Of a stretch of DNA of 64,000 nt, positions 23,829 through 35,400 are shown in pieces. A model generated the notes under the pieces. It saw only the letters and a program-made list of their open reading frames with translations, was not told the origin of the DNA and searched no databases. The stretch lies in assembly GCA_025677825.1 (NCBI GenBank), contig JAIXMO010000018.1, forward strand, positions 1 through 64,000, in the 5' to 3' direction. The stretch is from Helicostylum pulchrum. Taxonomy: Eukaryota > Mucoromycota > Mucoromycetes > Mucorales > Mucoraceae. Position 1 is the first letter of the stretch. Each line of letters begins with the position of its first letter. A program made the position numbers and the translations under genes.

Positions 23829-25331
23829 ATGCTACTTTATGATATTCTAAAAATGGAAAATATAGTAGATTCATCACCACCCTCAGTAACACCACCAACA
23901 ACAACAACAAGGAGACTTCGAAGCTTACATTTACCTTCTTCTTCTTCTTCTTCTTCAAGTTCTAATAATGAAATCAGTAGAAGATTTAATAGTCTAAGAC
24001 GACCTGCCACTACGTCTGTTACTCAAACATTAAATAATAATGATAGTAATAATGCTTCAGTTGCTGTTACACAATCGACAATAAATGATTTGGGTACTAC
24101 AGAAGCAGTTGATGTACAAAAAGTGCATATTAAACTTGTACCCAACGTAGGTATGACCAATAGATGCTTTGTATTTGACGTTGTAGACCGCGAACTAGAA
24201 ATGAGTGGATCTGGGCTAAAGTTAGGCCGTTACTCTGACCGAACTGTTGTTTCGGACCGACTTTCTTTTAAAAGTAAAGTCGTCAGTAGATATCATGCAG
24301 AGATATGGCTATCAGAAGATGGCAAGGTAATATATCATAATATAGTACCGTTTTTTTTTTGTTATTGTTGTTTTTTTACTTATGTACTGTATTGCATTAA
24401 GATTTATATCAAGGATTCTGGTTCATCTAGCGGTACATTTGTAAATCATATACGTCTGACTGCAGCCAATACAGAGAGTACCAGACCACACCAAGTGGTT
24501 GACGGCGACTTGATTCAGTTGGGAGTAGATTATAAGGGAGGTCTTGAACCCATGTACCGGGCAGTCAGGATGCGTTTGGAAGTCAACCGTCGTGAGTGGC
24601 AAGAATCAAGCTCAAATACCTATAGCCTTGCCGCATTTCAACAATTAAAGAATCAGATTAATACTTCTACCTCGGTGTCTAAAGAAGAAATCCAAGAATG
24701 TTGTATTTGTTTATACTGCATAGCTCCTTTTCAAGCTTTATTTATCGCTCCCTGTTCACATATATATCATTATAGGTGTTTACGACCTCTATTAAATCAA
24801 AATTATCCTGGCTTTTCTTGTCCATTATGTAGAACCTATTCAAATTTAGAAGCCAGTGTGGCGGTAGAAGAAAACGAAGTATTACAGATGTTGGCTCAAT
24901 CCAATACTACCAATACTAGCAACAACAACAACAATACAACTTCTGAAGAAGAAGAAGAAGAAGAAGAAGAAGAAGACGACGACGAAACTGACAACTGCCC
25001 ATTAATAACAACATCTCATAACCGTGAAAAGACTGTATTAGACGAAGATTCAATTCAAGAAGTAATTTATAATAACACTGCATAAATAATTCGATTTATT
25101 TATTTTATTTTTTACCATCTTTTTTTTTTTTTTTTTTGTACGTAATATATTTTAATTATAATATAGTCTTCCTCACCTAATATTCATTCTTCGGCTCCAT
25201 CGATAAGACCTTCCTTATTCTTGTACCGTCAAATATCATCGTCAGATGGTGGATTAGCTGCAACATTAGTAGGATCACCACCTCGATTTGACGCAGGAGG
25301 AGGACTAGGAGTCTCTTTAGGAGATGATTAA
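23829..25331 (+). CDS. FHA-RING E3 ubiquitin ligase, Dma1/Dma2-like
   Basis: Exons 23829-24326, 24402-25061 and 25167-25331 give 440 residues. A Ser/Thr-rich N-terminus is followed by an FHA domain (LKLGRYSD, then VVSRYHAEIWL and GSSSGTFVN), which binds phosphothreonine. A C3H2C3 RING finger sits at about residues 266-309 (CCIC, CSHIYHYRC, CPLC). The order FHA then RING is that of fungal Dma ligases, which act in septin and spindle-position control. An acidic Glu run follows. The first intron (75 bases) has no stop and keeps the frame if retained. The 3' exon encodes 55 further residues; if that intron is retained a stop at 25083-25085 gives a shorter C-terminus. The ATG at 23853 is an alternative start. 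Confidence 0.82.
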
Positions 25332-25353
25332 AACACAACATTATGTACTCTAT

Positions 25354-25380
25354 AAAAAAAAAAAAAAAAAAAAAAAAAAA
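25354..25380. repeat. A27 homopolymer between convergent genes
   Basis: Uninterrupted run of 27 A in the 131-bp spacer between the stops of the FHA-RING gene and the TRM4 homologue. Confidence 0.9.
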
Positions 25381-25462
25381 CTTGTTTGTACCCCCATATT
25401 TTTATTTATATATGTAACTTTTTTTTTATTGTACAAAAGGGCTAATTTATCTTTCTTTTTTT

Positions 25463-28023
25463 TTACAAGTCTTTTTGCTCTTCTTCTTCAGCAGCCAACA
25501 AAGCTGCCTTTCTATCTGCTTCTTGTCTAAGTTCCTGGTTCTCCGTCGACCTCTGCACAAGATGATCAGGCGTAGCCTCAGGCACCACGCCAAAGATACG
25601 TTGCGACAACGACCTCTTATCCTTCTTATTTAATAAAACATTGAGAGAATTTTTACCTTTCCAAACTGGGAGTACAATAGGTACTGTCATTTGACTTTCC
25701 TTTTCCTCTTCCTTATCAACGTGCACAATACAGCACCCCATCTCAATAGCGGCAACCTGTTGTTGAACGTGTTCAGGGAACTGTTCCATAATAGGGAACG
25801 CCTCCACCAGCAACGTCTTGAGCGCCTCCATCGTCACTGTAATACGACGCTTGTCTGTCATCACCAAATCTAATAAAGGTAATCCCTCTGATGTTAAACG
25901 GAACGGGCACCCCTTTTCAAGCATCGTTGTCGACTGACGCACAAACAAACGCACACCTGTATTGACCGTTTGAAGACGAGCAAAATCCTTGGACTCCAGT
26001 ACCTTCTTAATTGAGCTAGATACGAAATACAGACTGCGTCCCTTGGCAGTACCTTCTGAACGTAACAAGAACTGGTCACGAGGGAACTTGGCGTCAAGGC
26101 CATAAAACTCGGTGATTTCATCCAAATCAGGTGAGCTAGGCGACATCATTTCAAAGGGGGCTTCCTTGATACCCGGGACATCTCGCTTAGGCTTGCCTTC
26201 AAATAACTTTTCCTCCCCTTTACCGGTCTTAACTTTCTTCGTTGCAACTTCTACCTCTTCTCCTGCACGTTTAGCAGGAATCACTTCTTCGCTACTACTA
26301 GTAGCTTCAGGTGATTCTCCACCATCACCACTACTTTCGGTTGTTGCGGCTGCAGCGGTTTCACTGGCGGTGATTTCCATCTCCTTTTTAGCTTCCTCAA
26401 GATCGGCATCAGCAATAGCCTTACCTTCCATTCTAGCAAGACTGACACGATCGGTAGCAGTTAAAGGGGCCACCTTTTCAAACACAGCTACAAAGAACCC
26501 ACCGGTATCTTGTTGATGAGGGTAGATACGAATACATCTTTCCAAATGCATGCTATCCGCTTCCTCACTAGTAGGAGGGAACGCACTAGCAGGGAACTTC
26601 TTGCGTTGTCTGTCTTCTGCAATATCCTCCAAGGAGTTGAGGTACACGCCTTCCTTGTTTGTGACTTTCCAAGTACGGAGACCAGGCTTACGCTTCAACT
26701 CGGGAAGTTGGGTTGACACATCGACAAGTTGAACGGCACCCTTTGTTTGACGAAGCACTTCAGCAACCACGGCTTCATTCTCAATAGGGTTGAAAGAACA
26801 GGTAGAGTACACAATACGACCACCTACTTTGACCAACTGACAGCCTCTAGCAAAGATTTGCACTTGCGTAGAGTGAAGTTGAAGACCACCAGCAACGCTC
26901 CAGTTATCCCAGATCTTTTCGTTCTTGCGGATGGTACCATCACCACTACAGGGCACGTCACAAAGAACACGGTCAAACTGCCACGGTAACTCTAATTGGC
27001 CCTCAGGTGTATCATCACGAGGCACATGGATGTTGGGGAAATGCGCACCGTCGTGGTTAGTGGCCATGAAACAAGGCGATTGCAATCTCTTGGACTGATG
27101 CACCAACATGTGACTACGCTTGTAATCGGCGTCGTTGGCAACAACAAGACCTGTAGGCATCTCGTTTAACTTGTTGCTGGAGTCTACTGCTTCAATGATT
27201 TGTGCGGTTTTGGAGCCAGGTGCGGCACACATATCGAGAACCCATTGGTCGGGTTTGATGTCCATAAGAAGAGGAGGTACCATACTAACTGCCTCTTGTC
27301 TACTAATATTACCCTGTCTCCCCCCAATTGATGTTAGTTACCTTTTATACGCACATAACCCTGTAACTTCTCTATAATAAATACTTACGGCTTCAGTTTC
27401 AGTTACCATAAACTTGTGGAATTTTTGAAATTCAGGTGATTTCTTAATAACAAGTCTAGGTGCGTTGACTTGCCATCCGAGGTTATCGGGGTACCAAGGC
27501 AAAGGCTTGGGAGGTTCAATTCTATGACCGTCAATCTCCACGTTTTGCATACTGGGAACGTATACCTTTTCAACCACTTCCAAGATCTCCATAGCGGTAC
27601 TACAATAATAAATCAATACTCTATGATTCTACCTTTTTAATAAAAATTACTTACGATTTGCTACCGGTGATACGGAAAGTACTGGGTAAAATAGTCTTAA
27701 TGAATTGATAAAATACTTCAAATTCTTCAGGTGACAAGATTTCTTGACTCTAATAATATTTGACATTAGCATATATATACTTTCTTCAATCGTTTATTGT
27801 GTTTTTACTCACTTGGTAATAACTTTTAAAGTCTTCGTTGTCTCTTTCGATATCGGCATAAGGCTTACGTTCGTCAAAGTACTTTTGCTTCTTTTCCTCT
27901 CCTTCTTTAGTGGCCTCAACAGGCTTCAAATACATGTCAGAAAAAAAAACATTTCTTTTTTTTATCCAAAATTACCTTGTTCTTATTCTTATAAGCTCCA
28001 CGCTTCTTCTTTCCGAATCCCAT
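25463..28023 (-). CDS. TRM4: tRNA (cytosine-5-)-methyltransferase, TRM4/NSUN2 family
   Basis: Five exons (28023-27976, 27923-27813, 27749-27655, 27599-27389, 27313-25463) give 771 residues, close to human NSUN2. The start encodes MGFGKKKRGAYKNKNK, a basic N-terminus. The catalytic core shows GNISRQEAVSMVPPLL, the SAM loop VLDMCAAPGSKT, the motif IV cysteine in DVPCSGDGTIRKNEKIW, and the nucleophile cysteine in VYSTCSFNPIENEAV. The product methylates C5 of cytosine at several tRNA positions (34, 40, 48-50) using S-adenosylmethionine, in the nucleus. The C-terminal half is charged, with Ala/Ser/Glu low complexity near residues 440-500. The gene converges on the FHA-RING gene. Confidence 0.92.
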
Positions 28024-28497
28024 TGCTATAAAAAAATATATTTATTCAGGACAACAAAGATCTTGAGATCAAAAAAAAAAAAAAAAAAAAAAAAACTTTT
28101 TATTATTTCAGTTGTCTTTAATCTGATGCGCAGCAGTCACTATTTCTCTCACAAGTAATTTGGCAACAACAAAGCTTCACTCTACCTCTCTTATACTATT
28201 TATCTTTTTACTTGTAAGAAGACCTTTTATCATTCCTCAATAATATATGTGTGTATTGATTTGATGCTGTACACTTTTTTTTTTTGAAGGAGTTGGACCG
28301 TTTAAACTTGTTTTTTTTCTTTTTTTTTTTTGGCATATCTGCAGGTTACAAAGTCCACTTTTTTTAATCATAAACAATCATGTACAAAATAAATAAATAC
28401 TCTTAAATGTGCTGATCAAGTGTTTTACGCTTTGTATTAAATTATAAATATTTATTTTATAGAAAAAAAAGAGAGAATAGAGTAATAATTTTTTCTT
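28024..28497. other. Intergenic, nothing identified
   Basis: Upstream of the TRM4 homologue. Contains a long A-run (about 28071-28095) and T-runs; no gene seen. Confidence 0.5.
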
Positions 28498-28788
28498 TTA
28501 TGTGCAATAAGGCATAGAATTCATGCTATGCTTTTTAGAGGACAAGTCTAGTTCCTGCATCATAGTGTTTAAATCGGCCGGTTGTTGCTTTGGTTGCGAA
28601 TTAGGACTTAAATCGTGTGCATACGGAGAGACTTGAAGAGGATGGACAGATGACGGATCCATCGAGTAATCTATTGACATGTCCGTTTCATATGCTTCAT
28701 AAATATTATAAGTTGACCTTTTTAACGGTTGGTCTGCTACTTTATCTGTTGTTGTCCGTTTACTTTGGGTTTCTGTAGTATTTGACAT
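28498..28788 (-). CDS. Small disordered protein of 96 residues, unrecognised
   Basis: An ATG-initiated, intronless frame with even codon use, ending at a stop in AT-rich sequence. The product is rich in Ser, Thr, Gln, Asp and Met, with no hydrophobic segment and no recognised domain. It carries a short negatively charged patch (YETDMSIDYSMDPSS). It could be a regulatory or clade-specific protein. I do not recognise it, and a chance frame is possible. Confidence 0.4.
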   Translation of the reverse strand: MSNTTETQSKRTTTDKVADQPLKRSTYNIYEAYETDMSIDYSMDPSSVHPLQVSPYAHDLSPNSQPKQQPADLNTMMQELDLSSKKHSMNSMPYCT

Positions 28789-29300
28789 GTTGTATAGTCT
28801 TCATTTAAAAAACTTAAAAAAAAAAAAAAAGTTATTTATAAATTTTTTGGGGGGTTCAACTCTTTTTTTTTTTTACGCGGGTATTAAATGTTTAAATAAT
28901 GAGTAGAATGAACTGGATCAGCTTTTCCCTATTAAGATAATTGACACACAAAAAAAAAAGTGCTACAATATTTCTTACGTTTCCGTTAAAAAAATAAAGT
29001 CAGCAGTTTTTCTGCTGGGATATTGAAGGTGGTACGATTAAAACTGTGGGTGCACGTACATCATCATATCGGTAAGCTTTTCATTGGTTAGAGATGGATT
29101 ATAGTAATATTTTTATTAAAAGTAGAGGAAAAAAGGGTCGACATATACAAAGAAAAAAAAATGGGATTTCATAAATAGTTTACACATAGAGAAGAAAAAA
29201 AAAAAAGATTATTTACACACAAAAAAAGAAGAAAAATAGAGGATTATGCATTGAAGTGAGTGAGTGATTTGGGAGTTGAGTGAGTGAATATTATAGTAGA
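28789..29300. other. Intergenic, nothing identified
   Basis: AT-rich spacer between two small minus-strand genes, with many A-runs. No frame, RNA gene or repeat partner seen. Confidence 0.5.
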
Positions 29301-29525
29301 TTAATTTGAACAGGTTACTTCGCTTGCGGAAGGTTCAAGACTTGGGAATGATACATAGTCTTCTTTAAAAGATAGTGCTCTTTTGTGATTCCAATTCATA
29401 CTACAGTCTGAAGGTGATGCTGAACTAGTAGAATTCATTGAGCAGGTACGAACCATTGGATTATCACGGTTATCTTGCTCGTCTTTATTGCCTTTACGCT
29501 TCCAATCGTTGAAAAATTGAAACAT
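29301..29525 (-). CDS. Small disordered protein of 74 residues, unrecognised
   Basis: The first in-frame ATG is at 29525; the frame extends further only through a TTG. The product starts MFQFFNDWKRKGNKDEQDN, then is rich in Ser and Asn, with a KRALSF phosphosite-like motif near residue 50. No domain or membrane segment is visible. It neighbours another small disordered-protein gene in the same orientation, but they share no clear similarity. Confidence 0.4.
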   Translation of the reverse strand: MFQFFNDWKRKGNKDEQDNRDNPMVRTCSMNSTSSASPSDCSMNWNHKRALSFKEDYVSFPSLEPSASEVTCSN

Positions 29526-30499
29526 ATTTGTTGTTGTGTTTTGCAAAGTAAAGTAAAAAAAAAAGAATAATAATAAAAAAGAGGGTATTTATATACTTTT
29601 TTACGGATCGTCCTTCTGGACTCCAACTCTTTTTTTTTTTCGGCCAAACAGATTATTTTTTCCCTTGTGTTACCAATCAGCCAAAAGGAAATATAATTGA
29701 AAAATGGACCCAGAATAAAAAGAGGTCCTTCTTTATTATCATCACAAGACCCATATTTTTTAGAAAGATGTTATTCTAATACTTTTTGCTGCAGTAAAAG
29801 AAAACTACTTTGTTTAACAAAAAGTATTCTAGGCCATTATATTAAATATAGCACGCTATAATATTTCCCTGTTGTGTGCGTGTGTGTGTTGCAGTTATTT
29901 ATAGTAACAAAACCGATAATTTATACACTCCTCTCCTCTATATCTAAAAGTAGACGTAGTTTTATTATTTTATCTCAACATGTGGAAACAGATCACAAGT
30001 ATTGCCCTCGTTGTTTGACCAATTATGAACCTTTTTATTTATTGTCCACTTTCACCTCAGTGCGGTCCAGACAAAAAACGATTATCTTTTTTTTTTTCCG
30101 GTAGTAACTCATTCCGGTCTCTATTATTAACGTGTCTATAAATAAAAACACAAGTAGTGTTGTTCGACTTTGACAACTGCAAAATTGTTACAGGATAATA
30201 CTGAGAAAATAAAAGCTCTATTTGGCTATTTAATGTTTTTAAAAAGCTACCAGAGGGTAAACCACTTTCCAAGATGCTATTACCTTTTACTGACGTTAGT
30301 AGCCTCTTTGAAAGCAATGACCCGTTCAAAGAGGACCAATTCTTGCTGAATACAATTACTTCATTACCGGACACCAAAAATTCTAAAGTGGACAACCAAA
30401 ACAAAATTTTCATTTTCGTCTACGTCACTTTGGCCCCCCTTTTTTTTTTTTTTTTACTCTCTCTTTCTCTTTTTTCAGCGTACACACACACACACTGTA
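29526..30499. other. Intergenic region upstream of the SWI3-like gene
   Basis: Contains a (TG)n tract near 29875-29890 and a CA tract just before the SWI3-like start. A 118-codon minus-strand ATG frame (30413-30057) and an overlapping plus-strand frame (from 30274) are present, but neither has recognisable content, so neither is called. Confidence 0.45.
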
Positions 30500-32263
30500 A
30501 TGGAAGAAACAGTCGATAAACATTCACCCATGGACACGAATTCACCTTCTAAACAACAAGAACAAGACGTACCCATGGAATCTGCTTCATCATCCGTAGA
30601 CCTCGTCACTGCAGAAGAACGACAAAAGATAGATGCCGAAAAGGTAGCCGCACGCGCAAAGATTGAATTAGAAGCACGTCGATACCTTCTTGAGCAAACG
30701 CAGCCTGTCACCGTACCCAAATACGCTTCCTGGTTTGACATGTCTGCTATCCATAACATTGAACGCGTTTCTTTACCCGAGTTCTTTACCAACAACAATT
30801 TATCAAAGACCCCATTGATCTATCAAGATTACCGTGATTTTATGATCAACACGTACCGTTTAAACCCAAAGGAATATTTAGCCGTTACTGCTTGTAGAAG
30901 AAACTTGGCTGGTGATGTGTGTGCCATTATGAGAGTACATGCCTTTTTGGAACAGTGGGGTTTAATTAATTACGAGGTAACAACAAAAATTATAATATTT
31001 TTGTGTGAGAGTGTACTAATACCTTATCCCTTCTAGTGCGACCCTTCAACATGGCCTTCTTCCGTTGGCCCACCATTCACTGGCCACTTTAGAGTCACTG
31101 CCGATACACCTCGTGGTTTAGCTCCTTACAAACCCAACATCAAACCTACTACCGAACCCAAAGACCAAAAAGACATGAACGTTGAATTACGGCAAAAGGT
31201 CTTTGAGAACAGTTCTGGCAAAGACACAAAGCAATACCACTGTACAACCTGTGGCGCCGAATGTTCTCGCGAACGTTACCACAGCGTCAAGACAAAGAAC
31301 ATGGATATCTGTGCTCTTTGTTACAAAGAAGGTCGATTCCCCATCACAAGCTTCAGCAGTGATTTTATTCGATATGAACCTTTTGCTTACAAGCACGGAA
31401 GTGAAGACGAAACAAAATGGACAGATGAAGAGACGTTATTATTATTAGAGGCCATTGAGTTATACGATGATGATTGGAACACAATTGCTGAATATGTTGG
31501 AACAAAGACAAGAGAACAATGTATCTTTTACTTTTTACAGCTACCTATCGATGAACCTTACCGTGAGTCTGAAGGTGAAACAACCATCTTGGATCATAAA
31601 AGAACCCCCTTTTCACAAGCCGATAATCCCGTCATGTCCATCTTGGCCTTTTTAGCTTCGGCTATCGACCCCAAGATCGCTTCCGATGCTGCCGACGCTG
31701 CCATTGCTTGTCAAGAACAACAACAATCAAACAAAAGAAAAAACAACAACGACGACAGTGAGGATATGGAAGTAGACAGTATTAAAAAACCTCGTACAGC
31801 TATTGAAAAAGCTGCTTCAGTCGCATTAGGTTCTGCTGCTGCCAAATCCAAATCATTATCCATTATCGAAGAGAAAGAAATCCGTAGATTGGTTCATTCA
31901 GTTGTCGATACCGAAGTAAAGAAACTGGAATTAAAAATGAATTACTTTGATGAATTGGAATCTGTATTAGAAAATGAACTAGAGACAATTACACAGCAAC
32001 GTAAAGATATCTTTGCTTATCGTTTATCCGTAAAGAAATCAGAGGCTTTGTTACAGGACGAAATTAAAAGAAGAGGTGGTATTGAAAACGCTGTAGAAAA
32101 TGGTTGGACCCCTCAGGAATTACAGCAGTTCGTTCAGTCCAGTTTATTTAAAGAGGATTACCATTTGGTTGATTTACCTCACTTGGATCAAGATGGTCTA
32201 GTTCATCCCGCTTCCGCTATGGAAGAATCCGAAAAGGAACCTCTTGCTATTTTATCTCTTTAA
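30500..32263 (+). CDS. RSC8: SWI3/RSC8 (SMARCC-like) chromatin-remodelling subunit
   Basis: Exons 30500-30976 and 31037-32263 give 567 residues. In order: an acidic/Ser N-terminus; a SWIRM domain, about 75-165 ([20 protein letters not shown], then [20 protein letters not shown] and WGLINYE); a ZZ-type zinc finger from about 228 (CTTCGAEC...CALC); a SANT domain at about 285-330 ([17 protein letters not shown] and [18 protein letters not shown], followed by the family signature LPIDEPY); and a C-terminal coiled coil. This is the architecture of Swi3/Rsc8, the dimeric scaffold of SWI/SNF and RSC remodellers. Which complex it serves cannot be decided; the size is nearer Rsc8. The gene converges on SEC16. 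Confidence 0.93.
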
Positions 32264-32469
32264 AAAAAAAAATTCATCTCTTAATCTTATCGCATCATTT
32301 AAAAAATAAACGAAATATATATACATATTGACTTGTGACTGATCATTTGATCTATAAAATCTTTTATCAGTAAAAGAAAAGAGATGGTTTATTATTATAA
32401 AATAAGCTAATAAAAAAAATATACATGTGTATATATAAATACTTTTTATATATGTATATAAACAAGAGA

Positions 32470-35400
32470 TTACTGCTTTGGCTCTGTGTTGAGTACATCA
32501 ACATAACGAGCACGCATTGCCTTTCTTGCACTACCACCTGCTCTTCTACCAACAGGAGGTGTATTAAACGTAGGTATAGCAACACTAGGTGGTCCTCCAC
32601 TAGGTGGTCCTCCGCTAGTAGGTGCATTGGGTGTAGAGCTGACACGCGTAGGAGGCATACCAGCACGGTTTACTCCAGCAGCAGCAGCAGCAGCAGGAGG
32701 AGGAACCTGAGATTCTACCGCAGGTTGAGGTGGACCTGCTCTAGGTGGAGGTGGTGCCGCTGCAGCTTCAGCCGCACGCTTTGCATCAACCTAAATTACA
32801 CGGATAAGTAAAAAAACTTTTTATACATGTGTCTATTTAAACTTTACCTGTTTGTTAACCCAACGCTTTTCCTTTGGATCATAATGGAAAGAACTTTGTT
32901 CTCCCAAATTAGCTTTAATAGGCTTCGGTGCGTCTGCAGCTCCCTTTTCCTTACGACCAAACAATGCAAAGATTCCCCACCCACCACCAGCAGCTTTCGT
33001 TTCCTTCTGTTCTTCTTTATTCGCTTCGTTTGGCTTTTCAGCAGTGGTGTCATCATTGGACGTTGTATTAACAGCCTTGGAATTGCCAAATCCAAGATCG
33101 TCCTCGTCGTTATCGTCTAATACAGTTGTCTGCGCATCAGGTTGAGGTACATACGCATCAGGCGTGTAGTCTGTGACAGCTGGAGTTTCAGGTTGATAGA
33201 GTTCAGCTGTTGTATCGGTTGTCTCGGTAGGCGTATAACCATGTTGGAAAGGAGAATGAACACCGCCACCTACAGCAAAAGGTGATGCAACAGGTCGTAC
33301 ATTGTTCTGGAAAGGTGTTTGCATTCCAAATGGTGTCGTTGTTTTCGAAACAGTAGCTTGATTGTTATCAGCTGACCCAGTGTAACCGCCTCCATAGCCA
33401 TGCCCATAATTGTAATTCTCACCTTGAAGCGTATCATGTGCTTCTTGTCCGGTAAAATCATGTGTGATTCCATTTGAATCTATGAAAAAAAAGTAGCATG
33501 TGAGACTATTTTCTTTGTAATTTTTTTTTTTTTTTTTTTTTTACCGTGTTGCATATAACCAAATGATGAGGTACCCTCAATTGAACCAATCAAAGTATCA
33601 AAGCTTTCCTTGTTTAGTAAACTTGTAACATCACTATATAAACGGTAATATTAATAAATAGAAAAAACGGATAAAAGAGGGGGTCCGTTACGTGTCTGTG
33701 CTGGTGTTACAAATTTCACCAATTTTCTTCAATTGTTGTAATTCATCAGAAGAAACATTCTTTGCAATCATATCACGGTAAACTTGAGATTCATGAGCAA
33801 ACCCAAACTCGGATAACCACCAAGCAAGAATAAGCTTATACTGGTTTAAAATCATCTTCTTTGATAATCCAAACTCGTATAATTCCGTAAGGTATAAAGC
33901 GTCTAGATTCATATACATATTAACACCTTCTGCTGCAATAATTTGAGATTCTAGACTCTTGAATGTATCGGGTGATAACATATAACTAAATTTTAAAAGG
34001 TTTAGTTCACTCACACAGAAAGAAAACTCCCAAATCTGACACTTTTTTTAAAAAAAAAAAGCTTACCAAATATATGCATCTTGCAGAGAATCGGTTTTCT
34101 TTAATTGATCGCCTAACCCCTTGATAGCTTCTAGATCATTAGAGGATCGGTTACATAATACAAGACCAAGTGCCTTTTTCCAATCCTGTAAAGATTCCTT
34201 GGTACAAGCAGTAGCATGCTCATCTACAGAATTTCTAGCCAATTCCAAAACTAGTAAAACGTTAGCACATATTGCTTCATCAGGACTTTCCCTTAACTTA
34301 CCCGCATCTGCACCAGCGCCACTAAAAACGGAATACAACATACGCAATGACTTTTTATCTCCAGGCACTTGAACCTTTAATTCTTTATCACCAGTTGAGA
34401 AAAGTTCTCTATCGATAAATTGAGCCATGACCCGCTTAAATGCTTCCGAACCTTGACTTTGACTAATAATCAACGCATGAGCCCACATATCGTTTTCGGC
34501 GGCAAATTCACAAGCTCCATCTCGATCACCTTGAACCAAAAACTCTTCTAATTTATCCAACAATAAATGTGTTTCTTCATTTGATTGTGTACAAAGTAAT
34601 TTACTAATAGACTTATCTAACTCTCCACTAAAAAAAAAAATTTGATTTGTCAGTAAAATCCCCCAATTAATTTTTTCTTTTTTCACTTTACCCGTCACCC
34701 AAAGTGTGATCTTGATATTGAATCATTAATTTCACAATATTCCATAACAAGGCCTTACTTTCTTCAAACTCAGGTACACGAGACTCGATATACTTCAAAG
34801 CCAACTTTTGCTTATCTTCATTTTCAGACTGAACGACCACCGAGTACTCCATAAACTGCTTTAAACTTGACATCATCGTTTCCTTCTTTTGATCTAAAGC
34901 AGAAGGAACAGGAGGTATAACTGGACTAAACGTATCATGCATACTAAACACACCAGGTGATAAACTAGCCGACGGGGTAGTCGATCGAGAGATACCTGGT
35001 AAAGGACGACCGCATTCACAGCAAAACTTTGCTTTCGCCTTGTTCTCTCCTTCACATGCTGGGTCAGGGCAAGCCGTCAATATGGGTCGAGGTGAAGCAC
35101 TGCGTTCTGTCATAGGAGGTGGAACTGTAGCGGATCTTGCAATATGTTGGCTGTAGTGGCCTGTAAACGGAGATCCGTTTTGTGTACGATCAGGCTCCGT
35201 AATACTGTTGGACCGTTTTTGAGCAAATGATTGCATGGCAGGAGATGGCGAAATCATATTTCTTCTGGGAGGAGGAGAGACGACACTTCTGGGAGGTGGA
35301 GTACCAACCATGTTACGTTGAACAGGAGGAGTGCCAACCATGCTACGTTTAGGAGGAGGAGGAAGTGCTTGGTTAGATGTTGCTTCAGGTACTTGAGGAG

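Noticed and set aside
30057..30413. 118-codon ATG frame on the minus strand
   Set aside because: No domain, no promoter or splice signals, and an overlapping plus-strand frame of similar quality. It remains unassigned.
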